Shown: positions 9,310 through 20,673, counted from the stretch's first letter. The stretch is DNA of 64,000 nt from Agrobacterium larrymoorei (GCF_030819275.1 NZ_JAUTBL010000002.1:250501-314500), one strand, 5' to 3'. Translations and numbers: made by a program. The notes: generated from the sequence alone by a model not told the origin.

Positions 9310-9359
9310 CAAGAAGTGATTTATGACAGCAAGATCAAACGGTGGCGGGGCGATTCTCC

Positions 9360-10241
9360 ATGGTCTCGGAAGTTCTTGAACGCAGCATCACTGGCACGAG
9401 CCTGGGCAGCGCTGTTTTGCCGGCTGCCGAAAAGCGGGAAGCCGACGTTTTTGGCCGGATAGGCTCTCTCGAAACACGCCTTGCCAGAAACGAGCGCGAA
9501 ATCGACTCAGCCCAGCAGGTCCGCTTCCGCGTTTTCGTCGAGGAGATGGGGGCGCGGCTTCCGGCAGAGGCGATGCGTCGCGGTCGCGATATCGATGCCT
9601 TCGACGCCGTCTGCGACCATCTTCTGGTTCTCGACAACGCCATCGAGGGAGATCCTGAAGATCAGATCGTCGGCACATATCGCCTGCTCCGGCAGGAGAC
9701 GGCGCTGGCGAATAAGGGTTTTTATTCGGCAAGTGAATTCGATATCCAGAGCCTGATCGCTCACCATCCGGACAAGCGTTTCATGGAACTTGGACGCTCC
9801 TGCGTGCTGCCTGAGTACCGCACCAAACGCACCGTTGAGCTTCTCTGGCAAGGCAACTGGGCCTATGCCGTTCGTCACCGCATGGACGCGATGATCGGCT
9901 GCGCCTCTTTCCCTGGCATCCAGCCGGAGGCCCATGCACTGGCCCTGTCTTTCCTGCATCACAGCTGCGGCTCCAAGGGTGAATGGCGTACCGAGGCGCT
10001 GCCGGAACTCTATCGCGAAATGGACATGATGCCGCTCGAAGCCATCAATCCGCGCCGGGCGTTGAACGCCATGCCGCCGCTGATCAAGGGCTATATGCGT
10101 CTTGGTGCCATGTTCGGCGCCGGTGCGGTGGTCGATCATGCCTTCAATACAACCGACGTGCTGGTCATCCTGCCGGTCTCGTCCATCGCCGGCCGCTACA
10201 TCAATTACTATGGCGGTGATGCGGAGCGCGTTAACGGTTGA
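9360..10241 (+). CDS. olsB: L-ornithine N-alpha-acyltransferase OlsB
   Basis: GNAT-fold acyltransferase that transfers a 3-hydroxyacyl group from acyl-ACP to the alpha-amino group of ornithine, making lyso-ornithine lipid, a phosphorus-free membrane lipid. Recognisable features are the hemolysin-like acyltransferase core (AQQVRFRVFVEEMGARLP, FMELGRSCVLPEYRTKRTV, CASFPGIQPEAHALALSF). I use ATG 9360; a GTG at 9342 is also in frame. About 293 aa. The second enzyme, OlsA, is at 22.6 kb, and the same olsB-mutS-glnD order is known in other Rhizobiaceae. A Pho box lies just upstream. Confidence 0.9.
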   Translation: MVSEVLERSITGTSLGSAVLPAAEKREADVFGRIGSLETRLARNEREIDSAQQVRFRVFVEEMGARLPAEAMRRGRDIDAFDAVCDHLLVLDNAIEGDPEDQIVGTYRLLRQETALANKGFYSASEFDIQSLIAHHPDKRFMELGRSCVLPEYRTKRTVELLWQGNWAYAVRHRMDAMIGCASFPGIQPEAHALALSFLHHSCGSKGEWRTEALPELYREMDMMPLEAINPRRALNAMPPLIKGYMRLGAMFGAGAVVDHAFNTTDVLVILPVSSIAGRYINYYGGDAERVNG

Positions 10242-10419
10242 TACCGTTCGGACCCCATAGTCTGTTCAAAAATTGTCATTTGCAGTCGATCAACGGCGAT
10301 TATCGGATAGACTGTCAAGCTTCCTGTGGGTTCGTCGTTGTGCGTGTTGTTCTTGGAGAGCTGCGCCGTTAGTCTCCGGCTTTGTTTTCCTTAAGCCCCA
10401 AGCAGATACGATCACGCCA

Positions 10420-13135
10420 TTGACGGACGTTCATTCCACCGCCTCGCTCATCTCCGAAGAGAGCCGCGCATCGGCAACGCCGATGATGGAGCAATATATC
10501 GAGATCAAGGCGAACAATCCCGGTTCGCTCCTTTTCTATCGCATGGGCGATTTCTACGAGCTGTTCTTTGACGATGCGGTAGAAGCCTCGCGCGCTCTCG
10601 GCATCACGCTCACCAAGCGCGGCCAGCATATGGGCCAGGACATCGCCATGTGCGGCGTGCCGGTCCATGCGGCGGATGACTATCTGCAGAAGCTGATCAT
10701 GCGCGGCTATCGCGTCGCCGTTTGCGAACAGGTGGAAGACCCGGCAGAAGCCAAGAAGCGCGGCTCGAAATCGGTGGTCAAACGCGATGTGGTGCGTCTC
10801 GTCACGCCGGGCACGCTCACTGAAGAAAAGCTGCTTTCGCCGACCGAATCCAACTACCTCATGGCGCTTGCGCGCATTCGCGGCAGTTCGGAGGCGCAGT
10901 TTGCGCTTGCCTGGATCGACATTTCTACCGGCGTTTTCCGCTTGGCGGAGACGACATTGACGCGGCTGCTCGCTGACATCTGGCGCATCGATCCACGCGA
11001 GTTGATCGTGGCCGACAGCCTGTTTCACGACGAAGAATTGAGACCGACCTTCGATGTGCTAGGTCGTGTAGCTGTGCCGCAGCCTGCGGTCCTCTTCGAT
11101 AGCGCCACGGCGGAAGGTCGCATCGCGCGCTACTTCAACGTCTCGACGCTGGATGGCTTCGGAACCTTTTCCCGCGTCGAACTGGCAGCCGCCGCTGCCG
11201 CTGTCGCCTATGTCGAGAAGACTCAGATCGCTGAGCGCCCGCCTCTCGGCGCGCCGGAGCGCGAAAGCTGTGCCTCGACGCTGTTCATCGATCCCGCCAC
11301 CAGAGCCAATCTCGAGCTGACCAAGACGCTTGCCGGAGAGCGCGATGGATCGCTCCTGCAGGCGATCAACCGCACGGTCACCGGCGGCGGTGCGCGGCTT
11401 CTTGCGGAGCGGCTGATGTCACCGCTGACCGATCCTGAACGGATCAATGCCCGCCTCGATGCGGTCGCCTATCTGATCGACGATGTGTCCTTGAGCGATG
11501 GCCTGCGTGAGGCGCTGAAACAGGTGGCAGACATGCCGCGTGCGCTTTCACGCCTGGCGCTCGACCGTGGCGGGCCGCGCGATCTCGGTGCCATCCGCCA
11601 GGGACTTTACGCTGCCCGCATGGTCGGCCAATTGCTCGATCAGGGACTGTTGCCCGATGAACTCGCGGCGGCACTCTCCGACCTGAAGGCGTTGCCTTCC
11701 GCGTTGGAAACCATGCTGTCCGAGATGCTGGCAGAGGATCTGCCTCTTCTCAAGCGCGACGGCGGCTTTGTTCGCGAAGGCTCCAACCCCGAGCTTGACG
11801 AAGTCCGGGCACTCCGCGACCAGTCGCGCCGGGTCATTGCCGGGTTGCAACTGCAATATGCCGAAGAGACGGGCATCAAGTCGCTGAAGATCAAGCACAA
11901 TAATGTGCTCGGCTATTTTATCGAAGTGACGGCTGGCAATGCGGATGTCATGACCGGCAGCGACGAGGCCAAGGCGCGCTTCATTCACCGCCAGACGATG
12001 GCAGGTGCCATGCGCTTCACCACCACCGAGCTCGCCGATCTGGAAAGCCGCATCGCCAATGCCGCCGCCCAGGCGCTGACCATGGAATTACAGGCGTTCG
12101 ACCGGATGGTGCAGGCGGTGGTTGCGGAGGCCGAAGCCATCAAGGCGGGCTCTCTGGCACTTGCTGCCATCGACGTGGCAACGAGCCTTGCGCATCTGGC
12201 ATCCGAACAGGCCTATTGCCGCCCGGTGGTCGACGGATCCATGACCTTTGCGATCCGAGGCGGCCGTCACCCGGTGGTGGAACAGGCGCTGCGCCGTCAG
12301 TCGAGCGGTCCTTTCATCGCCAATAATTGCGATCTTTCGGCGGTCAACGGCAATCGCAACGGTGCGATCTGGATGCTGACCGGTCCGAACATGGGCGGTA
12401 AGTCGACCTTCCTGCGCCAGAATGCCTTGATTGCCATCCTCGCCCAGATCGGTTCCTTCGTGCCGGCAGAGGCAGCCCATATCGGCATTGTCGATCGTTT
12501 GTTTCTCGCGCGTCGGCGCCTCTGACGATCTCGCCCGCGGCCGCTCGACCTTCATGGTCGAAATGGTCGAGACGGCGGCGATCCTCAATCAGGCGACCGA
12601 GCGTTCGCTCGTCATTCTCGATGAGATCGGGCGCGGCACGGCGACCTTCGACGGTCTGTCCATTGCCTGGGCGACGGTGGAGCACTTGCATGAGGTGAAC
12701 CGCTGCCGTGGTCTTTTCGCCACCCATTTCCATGAACTGACGGTGCTGTCTGAAAAGCTCGGACGTCTCTCCAACGTCACCATGAAGGTGCGGGAATGGG
12801 AAGGCGACGTGATCTTCCTGCATGAGGTTGGTCCCGGTGCCGCGGATCGCTCCTATGGCATTCAGGTGGCCCGCCTTGCCGGCCTTCCTGCCGCCGTGGT
12901 GGAGCGCGCGCGCGAGGTTTTGAACCAACTCGAAGATGCCGATCGCAAAAACCCGGCGAGCCAGTTGATCGACGACCTGCCGCTGTTTCAGGTCGCGGTC
13001 CGGCGCGAAGCGGCAAGTGCCAAGGGCAACTCGAAGGTGGATGAGGCGTTGAAGGTGCTGAACCCGGACGAAATGACGCCGCGCGAGGCACTGGATGCGC
13101 TCTATGCGCTCAAGAAACAACTTGGCAACGCTTGA
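10420..13135 (+). pseudogene. mutS: DNA mismatch repair protein MutS, interrupted by a +1 frameshift
   Basis: MutS recognises mispairs and uses its ABC-type ATPase to recruit MutL. The first frame runs to a stop at 12523-12525 and holds the mismatch-recognition motif ([12 protein letters not shown]), the core and clamp domains and Walker A ([10 protein letters not shown], about 12379-12408). The conserved sequence after IVDRLF then continues one frame over ([20 protein letters not shown]) through Walker B ([16 protein letters not shown]), the switch histidine (ATHFHEL) and the C-terminal dimerisation tail to 13135. One extra T in the TTT at 12502-12504 explains everything: removing it restores a full MutS. 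Read literally the product lacks Walker B. A sequencing or assembly error is possible. The start is uncertain: TTG 10420 fits family length, and the frame is open back to 10273. Confidence 0.9.
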
Positions 13136-13205
13136 TGCGTAGAGTGCCTGTCCATTCGGCCTCAAAATCGCTATAGCGCTGTGCCATCAGCGCAAGACGC
13201 ATGGA

Positions 13206-16049
13206 ATGGATATCGGCTCAATGGCCTCTAAGGACCTGGATTTCTCCGCGATACTGGATGTCGCAGCACTGAAGCACCAATGCGATCTCGTCTTTCAAGG
13301 CGATGGAAAGCGCGTTTCGGATGTGCGCTCCGATCTTTTGCCCATCTTCAAGAAGGCAAGCAGTGACGGACGGCAAATGGCGCGCGATCTTCTCGATTCC
13401 GAAGGCGGCGGCATTGACTGCGCAAGGCGTATTTCCTGGCTGCAGGACCGTTTGATCGAGGTGCTCTACGATCTCGCCTGCCGGTATGTCTATCCGAAGG
13501 ATGCGCCTAGCATCGCCATTACCGCCGTGGGTGGTTATGGACGCGGCACGCTGGCACCCGGATCGGACATCGATCTTCTGTTCCTGCTGCCGGTCAAGAA
13601 CATGCCGGACATGCACAAGGCGATAGAGTTCATTCTCTACATTCTCTGGGATGTCGGCTTCAAGGTTGGCCACGCTACGCGCACCGTGGATGAGTGCATC
13701 AAGCTTTCCAAGGCGGATATGACGATCCGCACCGCCATCCTCGAAATGCGCCACATCTGCGGAAAGAAGCCGCTTGCAGAGGAACTGGAGCGCCGTTTCG
13801 AAACCGAGGTCGTGACCAATAGCGGCCCGGAATTCATCGCCGCCAAGTTGGCCGAACGCGACCAGCGTCACCGCAAGGCGGGCGACACGCGCTACTTGGT
13901 CGAGCCGAATGTGAAGGAAGGAAAGGGGGGCTTACGCGATCTGCACACGCTCTTCTGGATCGCCAAATATTATTATCACGTGCGCGACACGGCAGAACTT
14001 GTGAAGCTTAGCGTTCTCTCAAAAAGCGAGTTGAAGCTCTTCGAAAAGGCGGATGACTTTCTCTGGGCGGTGCGCTGCCAGATGCACTTTATCACCGGTA
14101 AGGCGGAGGAGCGGCTTTCCTTCGACATCCAGCGCGATATCGCCGCTGCTCTTCATTACCAGCCCCGCCCCGGCCTGTCGGCGGTCGAGCGCTTCATGAA
14201 ACACTATTTCCTCGTGGCCAAGGATGTCGGCGACCTGACGCGCATTCTCTGCGCGGCACTCGAGGACCGCCAGGCAAAGGAAGTCCCGGGACTTTCCGGT
14301 GTGCTCCACCGCTTCGCCCACCGGCTTCGCAAGATTCCGGGCTCCAGCGAATTCGTCGAAGATCGAGGCCGTATTGCACTCGCCAATGCCGATGTCTTCC
14401 GTAACGATCCGGTCAGCCTCATTCGGCTCTTCCATGTGGCCGATATCAACAATCTCGAACTGCACCCGGACGCCCTTCGCGTCGTTACCCGCTCGCTCGG
14501 CCTCATCAATCATGAGCTTCGCGAGAATGAGGAAGCCAACCGGCTGTTTCTTGCGATCCTGACCTCGAGGCGCGATCCGGCTCTCACCCTGAGACGCATG
14601 AACGAGGCGGGGGTTCTGGGCAAATTCATTCCCGAATTCGGCAAGATCGTCGCGATGATGCAGTTCAACATGTATCATCACTATACGGTCGATGAGCATC
14701 TGATCCGCTCGGTAGCGATCCTGTCCGAGATCGACAAGGGGCAGGCGGTCGATACCCATCCTTTGGTCAACCAGTTGATGCCGGCCATCGAAGACCGCGA
14801 GGCTCTCTACGTCGCCGTTCTGCTCCACGACGTGGCAAAGGGCAGGCAGGAGGATCACTCCATTGCCGGCGCGCGCGTCGCCCGCAAACTTTGCCACCGC
14901 TTCCGTCTCTCCACCAAGCAGACCGAAACGGTGATGTGGCTGATCGAGCAGCATCTCTTGATGTCGATGGTGGCGCAGACCCGCGATCTGCATGACCGCA
15001 AGACGATCACCGACTTTGCCGACAAGGTGCAGTCGATGGAGCGGCTGAAGATGCTGTTGATCCTCACCGTCTGCGATATTCGCGCCGTTGGCCCGGATGT
15101 CTGGAACGGCTGGAAGGGACAGTTGCTGCGCACACTCTATTACGAAACCGAGCTTCTTCTCTCCGGCGGCTTTTCCGAAAGTTCACGCAAGGAGCGCGCC
15201 AAGATCGCCCGTCAGCGCCTTTATGACGCACTGGACGACTGGGGTCAGAAGGCAAGACGCAAATACATCAATCTGCACTACGATGCCTATCTGCTGTCTG
15301 TCGCGCTGGAAGATCAGGTCCGCCATACCCGCTTTTTGCGGGAGGCCGACAAGCAGGAAAAGGCGCTGGCCACCATGGCCCGCACGCACTCCTTTCATGC
15401 CATCACCGAGATCACCGTCTTGGCGCCCGACCATCCGCGCCTGCTGTCGATCATCACCGGCGCCTGCTCGGCTGCCGGCGCCAACATCGCCGACGCCCAG
15501 ATTTTCACGACATCGGACGGGCGCGCACTCGATACGATCCTGATCAATCGCGAATTCCCCATCGATGAGGATGAAACACGCCGCGCCAACAATATCGGCA
15601 AGCTGATCGAAGAGGTTCTGGCGGGCAAAAAGCGTCTTCCCGAAATTATCGCGACGCGCACCAAGAGCCGCAAGAAGAGCAAGACCTTCAACATCCCGCC
15701 TTCGGTAACGATCTCCAACGGGCTCTCCAACAAGTTCACCGTTATCGAGGTGGAATGCCTTGACCGTCCAGGCCTCCTGGCGGACATGACGGCGGTGTTG
15801 GCCGATCTATCGCTGGATATCACCTCGGCGCGGATCACCACTTTTGGCGAAAAGGTCATCGACACCTTCTACGTCACCGACCTCTTTGGCCAGAAGGTGA
15901 TGACGGAAAATCGCCAATCCAATATCGCGCTGCGGCTGAAGGCCGTCATGGCCGAGCAGGAAGATGAACTGCGTGATCGTATGCCGTCCGGCATCATCGC
16001 TCACCCGGATGTAGCAGCGCTTCCTGCTGCGCGCACCGCAAAGGCTTGA
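13206..16049 (+). CDS. glnD: Bifunctional PII uridylyltransferase/uridylyl-removing enzyme
   Basis: Nitrogen sensor that uridylylates PII proteins when glutamine is low and removes UMP when it is high. Domains in order: nucleotidyltransferase (about residues 105-130, [18 protein letters not shown], with the DxD metal site), PII-uridylyltransferase linker, HD hydrolase domain (LLHDVAKG near residue 540) and two C-terminal ACT domains (near 733 and 845) that bind glutamine. 947 aa, normal. It follows mutS and precedes murJ by 7 bases. Sigma-54 (rpoN) lies at the start of the window but is not linked to it by operon. Confidence 0.97.
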   Translation: MDIGSMASKDLDFSAILDVAALKHQCDLVFQGDGKRVSDVRSDLLPIFKKASSDGRQMARDLLDSEGGGIDCARRISWLQDRLIEVLYDLACRYVYPKDAPSIAITAVGGYGRGTLAPGSDIDLLFLLPVKNMPDMHKAIEFILYILWDVGFKVGHATRTVDECIKLSKADMTIRTAILEMRHICGKKPLAEELERRFETEVVTNSGPEFIAAKLAERDQRHRKAGDTRYLVEPNVKEGKGGLRDLHTLFWIAKYYYHVRDTAELVKLSVLSKSELKLFEKADDFLWAVRCQMHFITGKAEERLSFDIQRDIAAALHYQPRPGLSAVERFMKHYFLVAKDVGDLTRILCAALEDRQAKEVPGLSGVLHRFAHRLRKIPGSSEFVEDRGRIALANADVFRNDPVSLIRLFHVADINNLELHPDALRVVTRSLGLINHELRENEEANRLFLAILTSRRDPALTLRRMNEAGVLGKFIPEFGKIVAMMQFNMYHHYTVDEHLIRSVAILSEIDKGQAVDTHPLVNQLMPAIEDREALYVAVLLHDVAKGRQEDHSIAGARVARKLCHRFRLSTKQTETVMWLIEQHLLMSMVAQTRDLHDRKTITDFADKVQSMERLKMLLILTVCDIRAVGPDVWNGWKGQLLRTLYYETELLLSGGFSESSRKERAKIARQRLYDALDDWGQKARRKYINLHYDAYLLSVALEDQVRHTRFLREADKQEKALATMARTHSFHAITEITVLAPDHPRLLSIITGACSAAGANIADAQIFTTSDGRALDTILINREFPIDEDETRRANNIGKLIEEVLAGKKRLPEIIATRTKSRKKSKTFNIPPSVTISNGLSNKFTVIEVECLDRPGLLADMTAVLADLSLDITSARITTFGEKVIDTFYVTDLFGQKVMTENRQSNIALRLKAVMAEQEDELRDRMPSGIIAHPDVAALPAARTAKA

Positions 16050-16056
16050 ATAAAGA

Positions 16057-17649
16057 ATGAGTTTGATCGGCAAATTCGCCACCGTTGGCGGCGCGACGCT
16101 TGGGAGCCGCCTGTTCGGTTTCATCCGTGAAATGCTGATGGCGGCAGCCGTCGGTACGGGACCGGTGGCGGATGCCTTCAATGCGGCCTTCCGTTTTCCC
16201 AACACTTTCCGCCGGCTGTTTGCCGAGGGTGCGTTCAACTCCGCCTTCGTGCCGCTTTTCGCCAAGGAGATCGAAACCCACGGCATGGAAGGCGCACGCC
16301 GCTTCTCGGAGGAAGTTTTCGGCGTTCTCTTTACCGTGCTGATGGCGCTGACAATCGTCATGGAACTCTCCATGCCATTTCTGGTGCGAACAGTAATCGC
16401 GCCGGGCTTTGTGGAGGACCCGACGAAATTCGAAAACACGGTGCGTCTCGCCACCATCATGTTTCCCTATCTTGCCTGCATGTCGCTGGCAGCGATGATG
16501 GGCGGAATGCTGAATTCGCTGCATCGCTATTTCGCCGCAGCCATCGCACCCGTCTTTCTCAACGTCATCCTGATTGGCGTCTTGGCGCTTGCCTGGTGGA
16601 AACACTACGATCCGCTGCAGGTCGGCTATGCGCTCTCCTGGGGCGTCATGGCCGCAGGCTTTGTTCAGCTTGCCATCGTCTGGATTGCGGTGCGGAACGC
16701 CGGAATTCGAATTGGCTTTCGCCGCCCGAAACTGACGAGCAACGTCAAGCGCCTGCTGGTTCTGGCGCTACCGGCGGCTATTACCGGGGGCATCACTCAA
16801 ATCAACCTGTTGATCAACACCAATATCGCCTCCGGCGGCAACGGCGTGATCTCGTCACTTGCCTATGCCGACCGCATCTACCAACTGCCACTCGGCGTGG
16901 TGGGGATTGCCGTGGCGACGGTTCTCCTGCCGGAACTGGCACGCGCGCTGCGCGGCGGCCATGCGGTGGAAGCGGCCAATCTGCAGAACCGTTCCGTTGA
17001 ATTCGTGCTCTTTCTGACCTTGCCAGCCGCAGCGGCGCTCTTGGTCATGGCGGAACCCATCGTCCGCTTTCTCTATGAGCGTGGTAACTTCTCGCCCTCT
17101 GCCACCGTCACAGTCGCGGAAATTCTCGGCATCTACGGCCTCGGCCTGCCTGCCTTCGTTCTGATCAAGGCCTTTATTCCAGGCTTTTTCGCCCGCGAGG
17201 ATACCCGCACGCCGATGATCTTTGCTGCCATTTCCGTGGTGGTCAACGTCTCGCTGGCACTCAGCCTCTTTCCCTCTTACGGCGGCCCCGGAATTGCCAC
17301 AGCGGAAATCACCGCCGGTTGGGTGAATGCCGCACTGCTTTTCGGCATGCTCTTATGGCGTGGCCACTGGAAACTCGATCTGCCACTTCTCTTGCGCATC
17401 CCGCGGCTCCTCTTAGCCGCAGGCCTGATGGCCGTCGCCATTCACTATGCGCTATCCTATTTTTCCTATGAGCTGTCATCGGCCTCAAACCTCGCGGTGC
17501 GTGCAGGGACACTGCTTGCCCTCGTCCTAGGCGCCATGGTCATCTATTTCGGCGTGGCCTTCGCCTCCGGCGGCGCAAACCTTGGGATGGTCAAACGCGG
17601 CCTGAAGCGCAAGCGCAAGGCGGATGTTCAAAGCGAGATCGAGCCATGA
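16057..17649 (+). CDS. murJ: Lipid II flippase MurJ
   Basis: Polytopic MATE/MVF-family protein that moves lipid II across the inner membrane for peptidoglycan synthesis. 530 residues with about 14 hydrophobic segments. The conserved N terminus (FATVGGATLGSRLFGFIRE) and the segment with FPNTFRRLFAEGAFNSAFVP are typical. It sits 7 bases after glnD, an order known in Rhizobiaceae, and overlaps the following gene by ATGA. Confidence 0.95.
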   Translation: MSLIGKFATVGGATLGSRLFGFIREMLMAAAVGTGPVADAFNAAFRFPNTFRRLFAEGAFNSAFVPLFAKEIETHGMEGARRFSEEVFGVLFTVLMALTIVMELSMPFLVRTVIAPGFVEDPTKFENTVRLATIMFPYLACMSLAAMMGGMLNSLHRYFAAAIAPVFLNVILIGVLALAWWKHYDPLQVGYALSWGVMAAGFVQLAIVWIAVRNAGIRIGFRRPKLTSNVKRLLVLALPAAITGGITQINLLINTNIASGGNGVISSLAYADRIYQLPLGVVGIAVATVLLPELARALRGGHAVEAANLQNRSVEFVLFLTLPAAAALLVMAEPIVRFLYERGNFSPSATVTVAEILGIYGLGLPAFVLIKAFIPGFFAREDTRTPMIFAAISVVVNVSLALSLFPSYGGPGIATAEITAGWVNAALLFGMLLWRGHWKLDLPLLLRIPRLLLAAGLMAVAIHYALSYFSYELSSASNLAVRAGTLLALVLGAMVIYFGVAFASGGANLGMVKRGLKRKRKADVQSEIEP

Positions 17650-18065
17650 GTTCCGGCTTCACGTCCATGCGCCGCATCGCGCTCGTCTCCTTGGTGATCG
17701 ATGAATACGATCGCGCAAAGGCGTTTTACTGCGGCAGCCTTGGCTTCGAATGCCTTTCTGATCAACCGATGCCGGACGGCAAGCGCTGGCTTGTCGTCAA
17801 ACCGAAAGGTGAGGGGACAAGCGGCCTTCTGCTGGCGCAAGCGGATGGAGAGGCGCAGGCTGCCGCGATCGGCAACCAGACCGGCGGCAGGGTCGGTTTC
17901 TTCCTCTATACGGATGACTTCGACGCGGATTTTCACCGCATGAAAGACAACGGCATTCGCTTTTTGGAAGAGCCCCGTCATGAGGTTTACGGCACGGTTG
18001 CCGTTTTCGAAGACCTCTACGGCAACAAATGGGATCTGCTCCAGCCAGCTGCTGAAACCCCTTGA
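17646..18065 (+). CDS. VOC/glyoxalase-fold protein
   Basis: Small vicinal-oxygen-chelate protein of 139 aa with two beta-alpha-beta-beta-beta halves: [20 protein letters not shown] at the start and [19 protein letters not shown] then [17 protein letters not shown] at the end. The terminal E of VFEDLYGN is a usual metal ligand. The substrate cannot be told; these proteins include glyoxalases, dioxygenases and resistance proteins. Translation is coupled to murJ (ATGA overlap). Confidence 0.8.
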   Translation: MSSGFTSMRRIALVSLVIDEYDRAKAFYCGSLGFECLSDQPMPDGKRWLVVKPKGEGTSGLLLAQADGEAQAAAIGNQTGGRVGFFLYTDDFDADFHRMKDNGIRFLEEPRHEVYGTVAVFEDLYGNKWDLLQPAAETP

Positions 18066-18147
18066 TTGCAACGGGTTCCGGGTGCATAAGCGCGGGCCAT
18101 ATCACAGCGCGGGGCAAGGCCCTCCACAAGCCTTTTCGAGGACGATC

Positions 18148-19212
18148 ATGAACGCATTCAAGCCGCTGGTTTTCTCCGGGGTTCAGCCCACCGGCAATCT
18201 CCACCTTGGCAATTATCTCGGCGCCATCCGCAAGTTCGTTGCCCTGCAGGAAGACAATGACTGCATCTATTGCGTCGTCGATATGCACGCTATCACGGCG
18301 CAGCTCGTCCATTCGGACCTGAAGGCGCAGACGCGCTCGATTGCCGCCGCCTTCATCGCGTCCGGCATCGATCCGGTGAAGCATATCGTCTTCAACCAGT
18401 CGGCCGTGCCGCAGCATGCCGAGCTTGCCTGGGTGTTCAACTGCGTGGCGCGCATCGGCTGGATGGAGCGCATGACCCAGTTCAAGGACAAGTCCGGCAA
18501 GAATGCCGAGCAGGTGTCGCTCGGACTGCTGGCCTATCCAAGCCTGATGGCGGCTGACATTCTGGTGTACCGCGCAACCCATGTTCCGGTCGGCGACGAC
18601 CAGAAGCAGCATCTGGAACTGGCTCGCGATATCGCTCAGAAGTTCAACATCGATTTCGGCGATCACATCCGCAAGGCGGGTCTCGGCCTCGACATCACCG
18701 TCGGCGACGAACCCGTTCATGCCTACTTCCCGATGGTCGAACCGCTGATCGGCGGTCCGGCACCGCGTGTCATGTCCTTGAAGGACGGCACCAAGAAGAT
18801 GTCGAAGTCCGATCCGTCTGACCTGTCGCGCATCAACCTGATGGATGATGTCGACGCGATCTCCAAGAAGATCAAGAAGGCCAAGACAGACCCGGACGCG
18901 CTGCCGAGCGAAGTCGAAGGACTGAAGGGCCGCGCCGAGGCTGAAAACCTTGTCGGCATCTACGCAGCGCTCTCCGACAAGACCAAGGCGGATGTGCTTG
19001 CCGAATTCGGCGGTCAGCAGTTTTCGGCCTTCAAGCCCGCGCTTGTCGATCTTGCCGTCAATGTTCTCGCACCGATCAATAGCGAGATGCGCCGCCTTCT
19101 GGATGATGTCAGCCATATCGACGCGATCCTGAAAGATGGCGGCGAGCGTGCTGGTGCCATGGCGCAAAAGACAATGGACGAGGTGCGCGACATCATCGGT
19201 TTCCTGCGGTGA
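18148..19212 (+). CDS. trpS: Tryptophanyl-tRNA synthetase
   Basis: Class I aminoacyl-tRNA synthetase charging tRNA-Trp. The HIGH-type motif is [12 protein letters not shown] near the N terminus and the KMSKS loop is [10 protein letters not shown]. About 354 aa. The start is ATG 18148 ([16 protein letters not shown]) with GAGG just upstream; the frame is open back to 17980 but that stretch overlaps the previous gene and is not conserved-looking. Confidence 0.97.
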   Translation: MNAFKPLVFSGVQPTGNLHLGNYLGAIRKFVALQEDNDCIYCVVDMHAITAQLVHSDLKAQTRSIAAAFIASGIDPVKHIVFNQSAVPQHAELAWVFNCVARIGWMERMTQFKDKSGKNAEQVSLGLLAYPSLMAADILVYRATHVPVGDDQKQHLELARDIAQKFNIDFGDHIRKAGLGLDITVGDEPVHAYFPMVEPLIGGPAPRVMSLKDGTKKMSKSDPSDLSRINLMDDVDAISKKIKKAKTDPDALPSEVEGLKGRAEAENLVGIYAALSDKTKADVLAEFGGQQFSAFKPALVDLAVNVLAPINSEMRRLLDDVSHIDAILKDGGERAGAMAQKTMDEVRDIIGFLR

Positions 19213-19381
19213 TTTTTCGGTGCTTCTCGTCATAGGGTGAGAGGCGTCTCCTCGTTTGTAAGGCTTTTCCTCACGCGTTTTGCTGTGAGGAAAATCGATT
19301 CCGCTTTCCATCGTGATACGATAAGCTCCGCCCGAACCGGCGGGCGGCGCTTCATGCCACGGCGGAAAAAGGGAGTGCAGA

Positions 19382-19873
19382 ATGGTTTCAAAACGGCTGT
19401 CGCGCCTGGAAGGACACCGGCGAAAATTTCTGGTGGTCATCGATGGAACACCGGAATGTGAGAGAGCCGTGCATTATGCCGGTCGCCGCGCCAAGAACTC
19501 CAATGGCGCTCTCGTTCTGCTCTTCGTTATCCCCGAAGGCGATTTCCAGCAGTGGCTTGGTGTCGAGCAGATCATGCGCGCCGAAGCCCAGGAAGAGGCG
19601 GAAGCCTCGCTGGCAAAGGTCGCGCAGCGCGTCCGCGAGACCGTCGGCATCGAGCCCGAGGCTGTGATCCGCGAGGGCAATGCTGCCGAGCAGATCCACG
19701 GTCTGATCGAAGAAGATCGCGACATCGCCATCCTCGTACTGGCCGCCGGCTCCACCAAGGATGGTCCAGGTCCGCTGGTCTCCTCCATCGCCGGACGCGG
19801 CGCTGCCTTCCCCATTCCGGTCACGGTCCTGCCGGATACGCTGACGGACGAGGAAATCGACGCACTCTGCTGA
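19382..19873 (+). CDS. Universal stress protein, UspA family
   Basis: Adenine-nucleotide-binding Usp-fold protein of 163 aa. The N-terminal strand and loop FLVVIDGTPECERAVHYA and the C-terminal GPLVSSIAG...PVTVLP layout fit UspA. The glycine-rich ATP loop is not a perfect GxxGxxxxxxxxxG(S/T), so ATP binding is not certain. A good ribosome site (GGGAG) precedes ATG 19382. It is a single gene between trpS and the NifU-like gene. Confidence 0.85.
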   Translation: MVSKRLSRLEGHRRKFLVVIDGTPECERAVHYAGRRAKNSNGALVLLFVIPEGDFQQWLGVEQIMRAEAQEEAEASLAKVAQRVRETVGIEPEAVIREGNAAEQIHGLIEEDRDIAILVLAAGSTKDGPGPLVSSIAGRGAAFPIPVTVLPDTLTDEEIDALC

Positions 19874-20006
19874 TCGCTATTCTTTGAGCCCTTCTGTCAC
19901 GAAGAATCCTGTTCGGCTTTGGCGAAAACGGGTGTAAAAGAGGGCTGAAGATTTCTTGAACACGATTGTCATGTCAGGGCTTGAAGTCCTTCTTCGCTCG
20001 GCATAT

Positions 20007-20023
20007 TTTGGAAGCATTCTAAA
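20007..20023 (+). promoter_or_regulatory. Irr-type iron control element (ICE) upstream of the NifU-like gene
   Basis: TTTGGAAGCATTCTAAA is an inverted repeat matching the rhizobial Irr box (TTTAGAA-N3-TTCTAAA) except for one base in the left half. It ends 51 bases before the start of the NifU-like gene, where an Irr repressor could block its promoter under low iron. Confidence 0.65.
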
Positions 20024-20074
20024 TTACGGGGCAAGGATGCCCTGACCCGGGGCGCTGCCTCGAAGGAGATCGAA

Positions 20075-20638
20075 ATGTTCATTCAAACGGAATCCACGCC
20101 AAACCCCTCGACGCTGAAGTTCCTTCCGGGCAGGGTGGTTCTGGAAAGCGGCACGGCGGAATTCCTGAACGCGCAGCAGGCGCAGTCCTCGCCGCTTGCA
20201 GCAACGCTGTTTGAAATCCCGGGCGTCACCGGCGTCTATTACGGCTTCGATTTCATCACCGTCACCAAGGACGGTGCGGAGTGGCAGCATCTTAAACCCG
20301 CGATTCTCGGCTCTATCATGGAGCACTTCATGTCCGGCCGCCCGCTGATGGGCACCGCCGTTCATGCCGAGATTTCCGACGAGGAAGAAGAGTTCTTTGA
20401 AGAGGGCGACGAAACCATCGTTGCCACCATCAAGGAACTTCTCGAAACCCGCGTGCGCCCGGCCGTGGCCCAAGATGGTGGCGACATCACCTTCCGTGGT
20501 TTTCGCGATGGCACCGTGTTCCTCAACATGAAGGGCGCATGCTCCGGCTGCCCATCCTCCACGGCAACGCTGAAGCACGGCGTTCAGAACCTGCTCCGCC
20601 ACTTCGTGCCCGAAGTGCAAGAGGTCGAGGCTGTCTAA
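20075..20638 (+). CDS. NifU/Nfu-type Fe-S cluster scaffold or carrier protein
   Basis: Two-domain Nfu protein: an N-terminal Nfu_N domain (MFIQTESTPNPSTLKFLPG) and a C-terminal NifU-like domain with the cluster-binding CxxC in KGACSGCPSS. It probably carries assembled Fe-S clusters to target proteins; this architecture is that of mitochondrial NFU1. 187 aa. GAAGGAG precedes ATG 20075. I recall a related Rhizobium leguminosarum gene, fssA, as Irr-controlled, but cannot confirm the orthology here. An Irr-like box lies upstream and a GC hairpin downstream. Confidence 0.92.
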   Translation: MFIQTESTPNPSTLKFLPGRVVLESGTAEFLNAQQAQSSPLAATLFEIPGVTGVYYGFDFITVTKDGAEWQHLKPAILGSIMEHFMSGRPLMGTAVHAEISDEEEEFFEEGDETIVATIKELLETRVRPAVAQDGGDITFRGFRDGTVFLNMKGACSGCPSSTATLKHGVQNLLRHFVPEVQEVEAV

Positions 20639-20673
20639 TAAACGGCTGAGCCAATCGATATCGATACTGAGGC

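Noticed and set aside
12495..12525. Programmed frameshift in mutS
   Set aside because: No slippery heptamer, stop-codon stimulator or known precedent in mutS; a simple insertion or sequencing error explains the data better.
17797..19440. Minus-strand open frame (547 codons) opposite trpS
   Set aside because: Antisense shadow of trpS and neighbours; no conserved domain.
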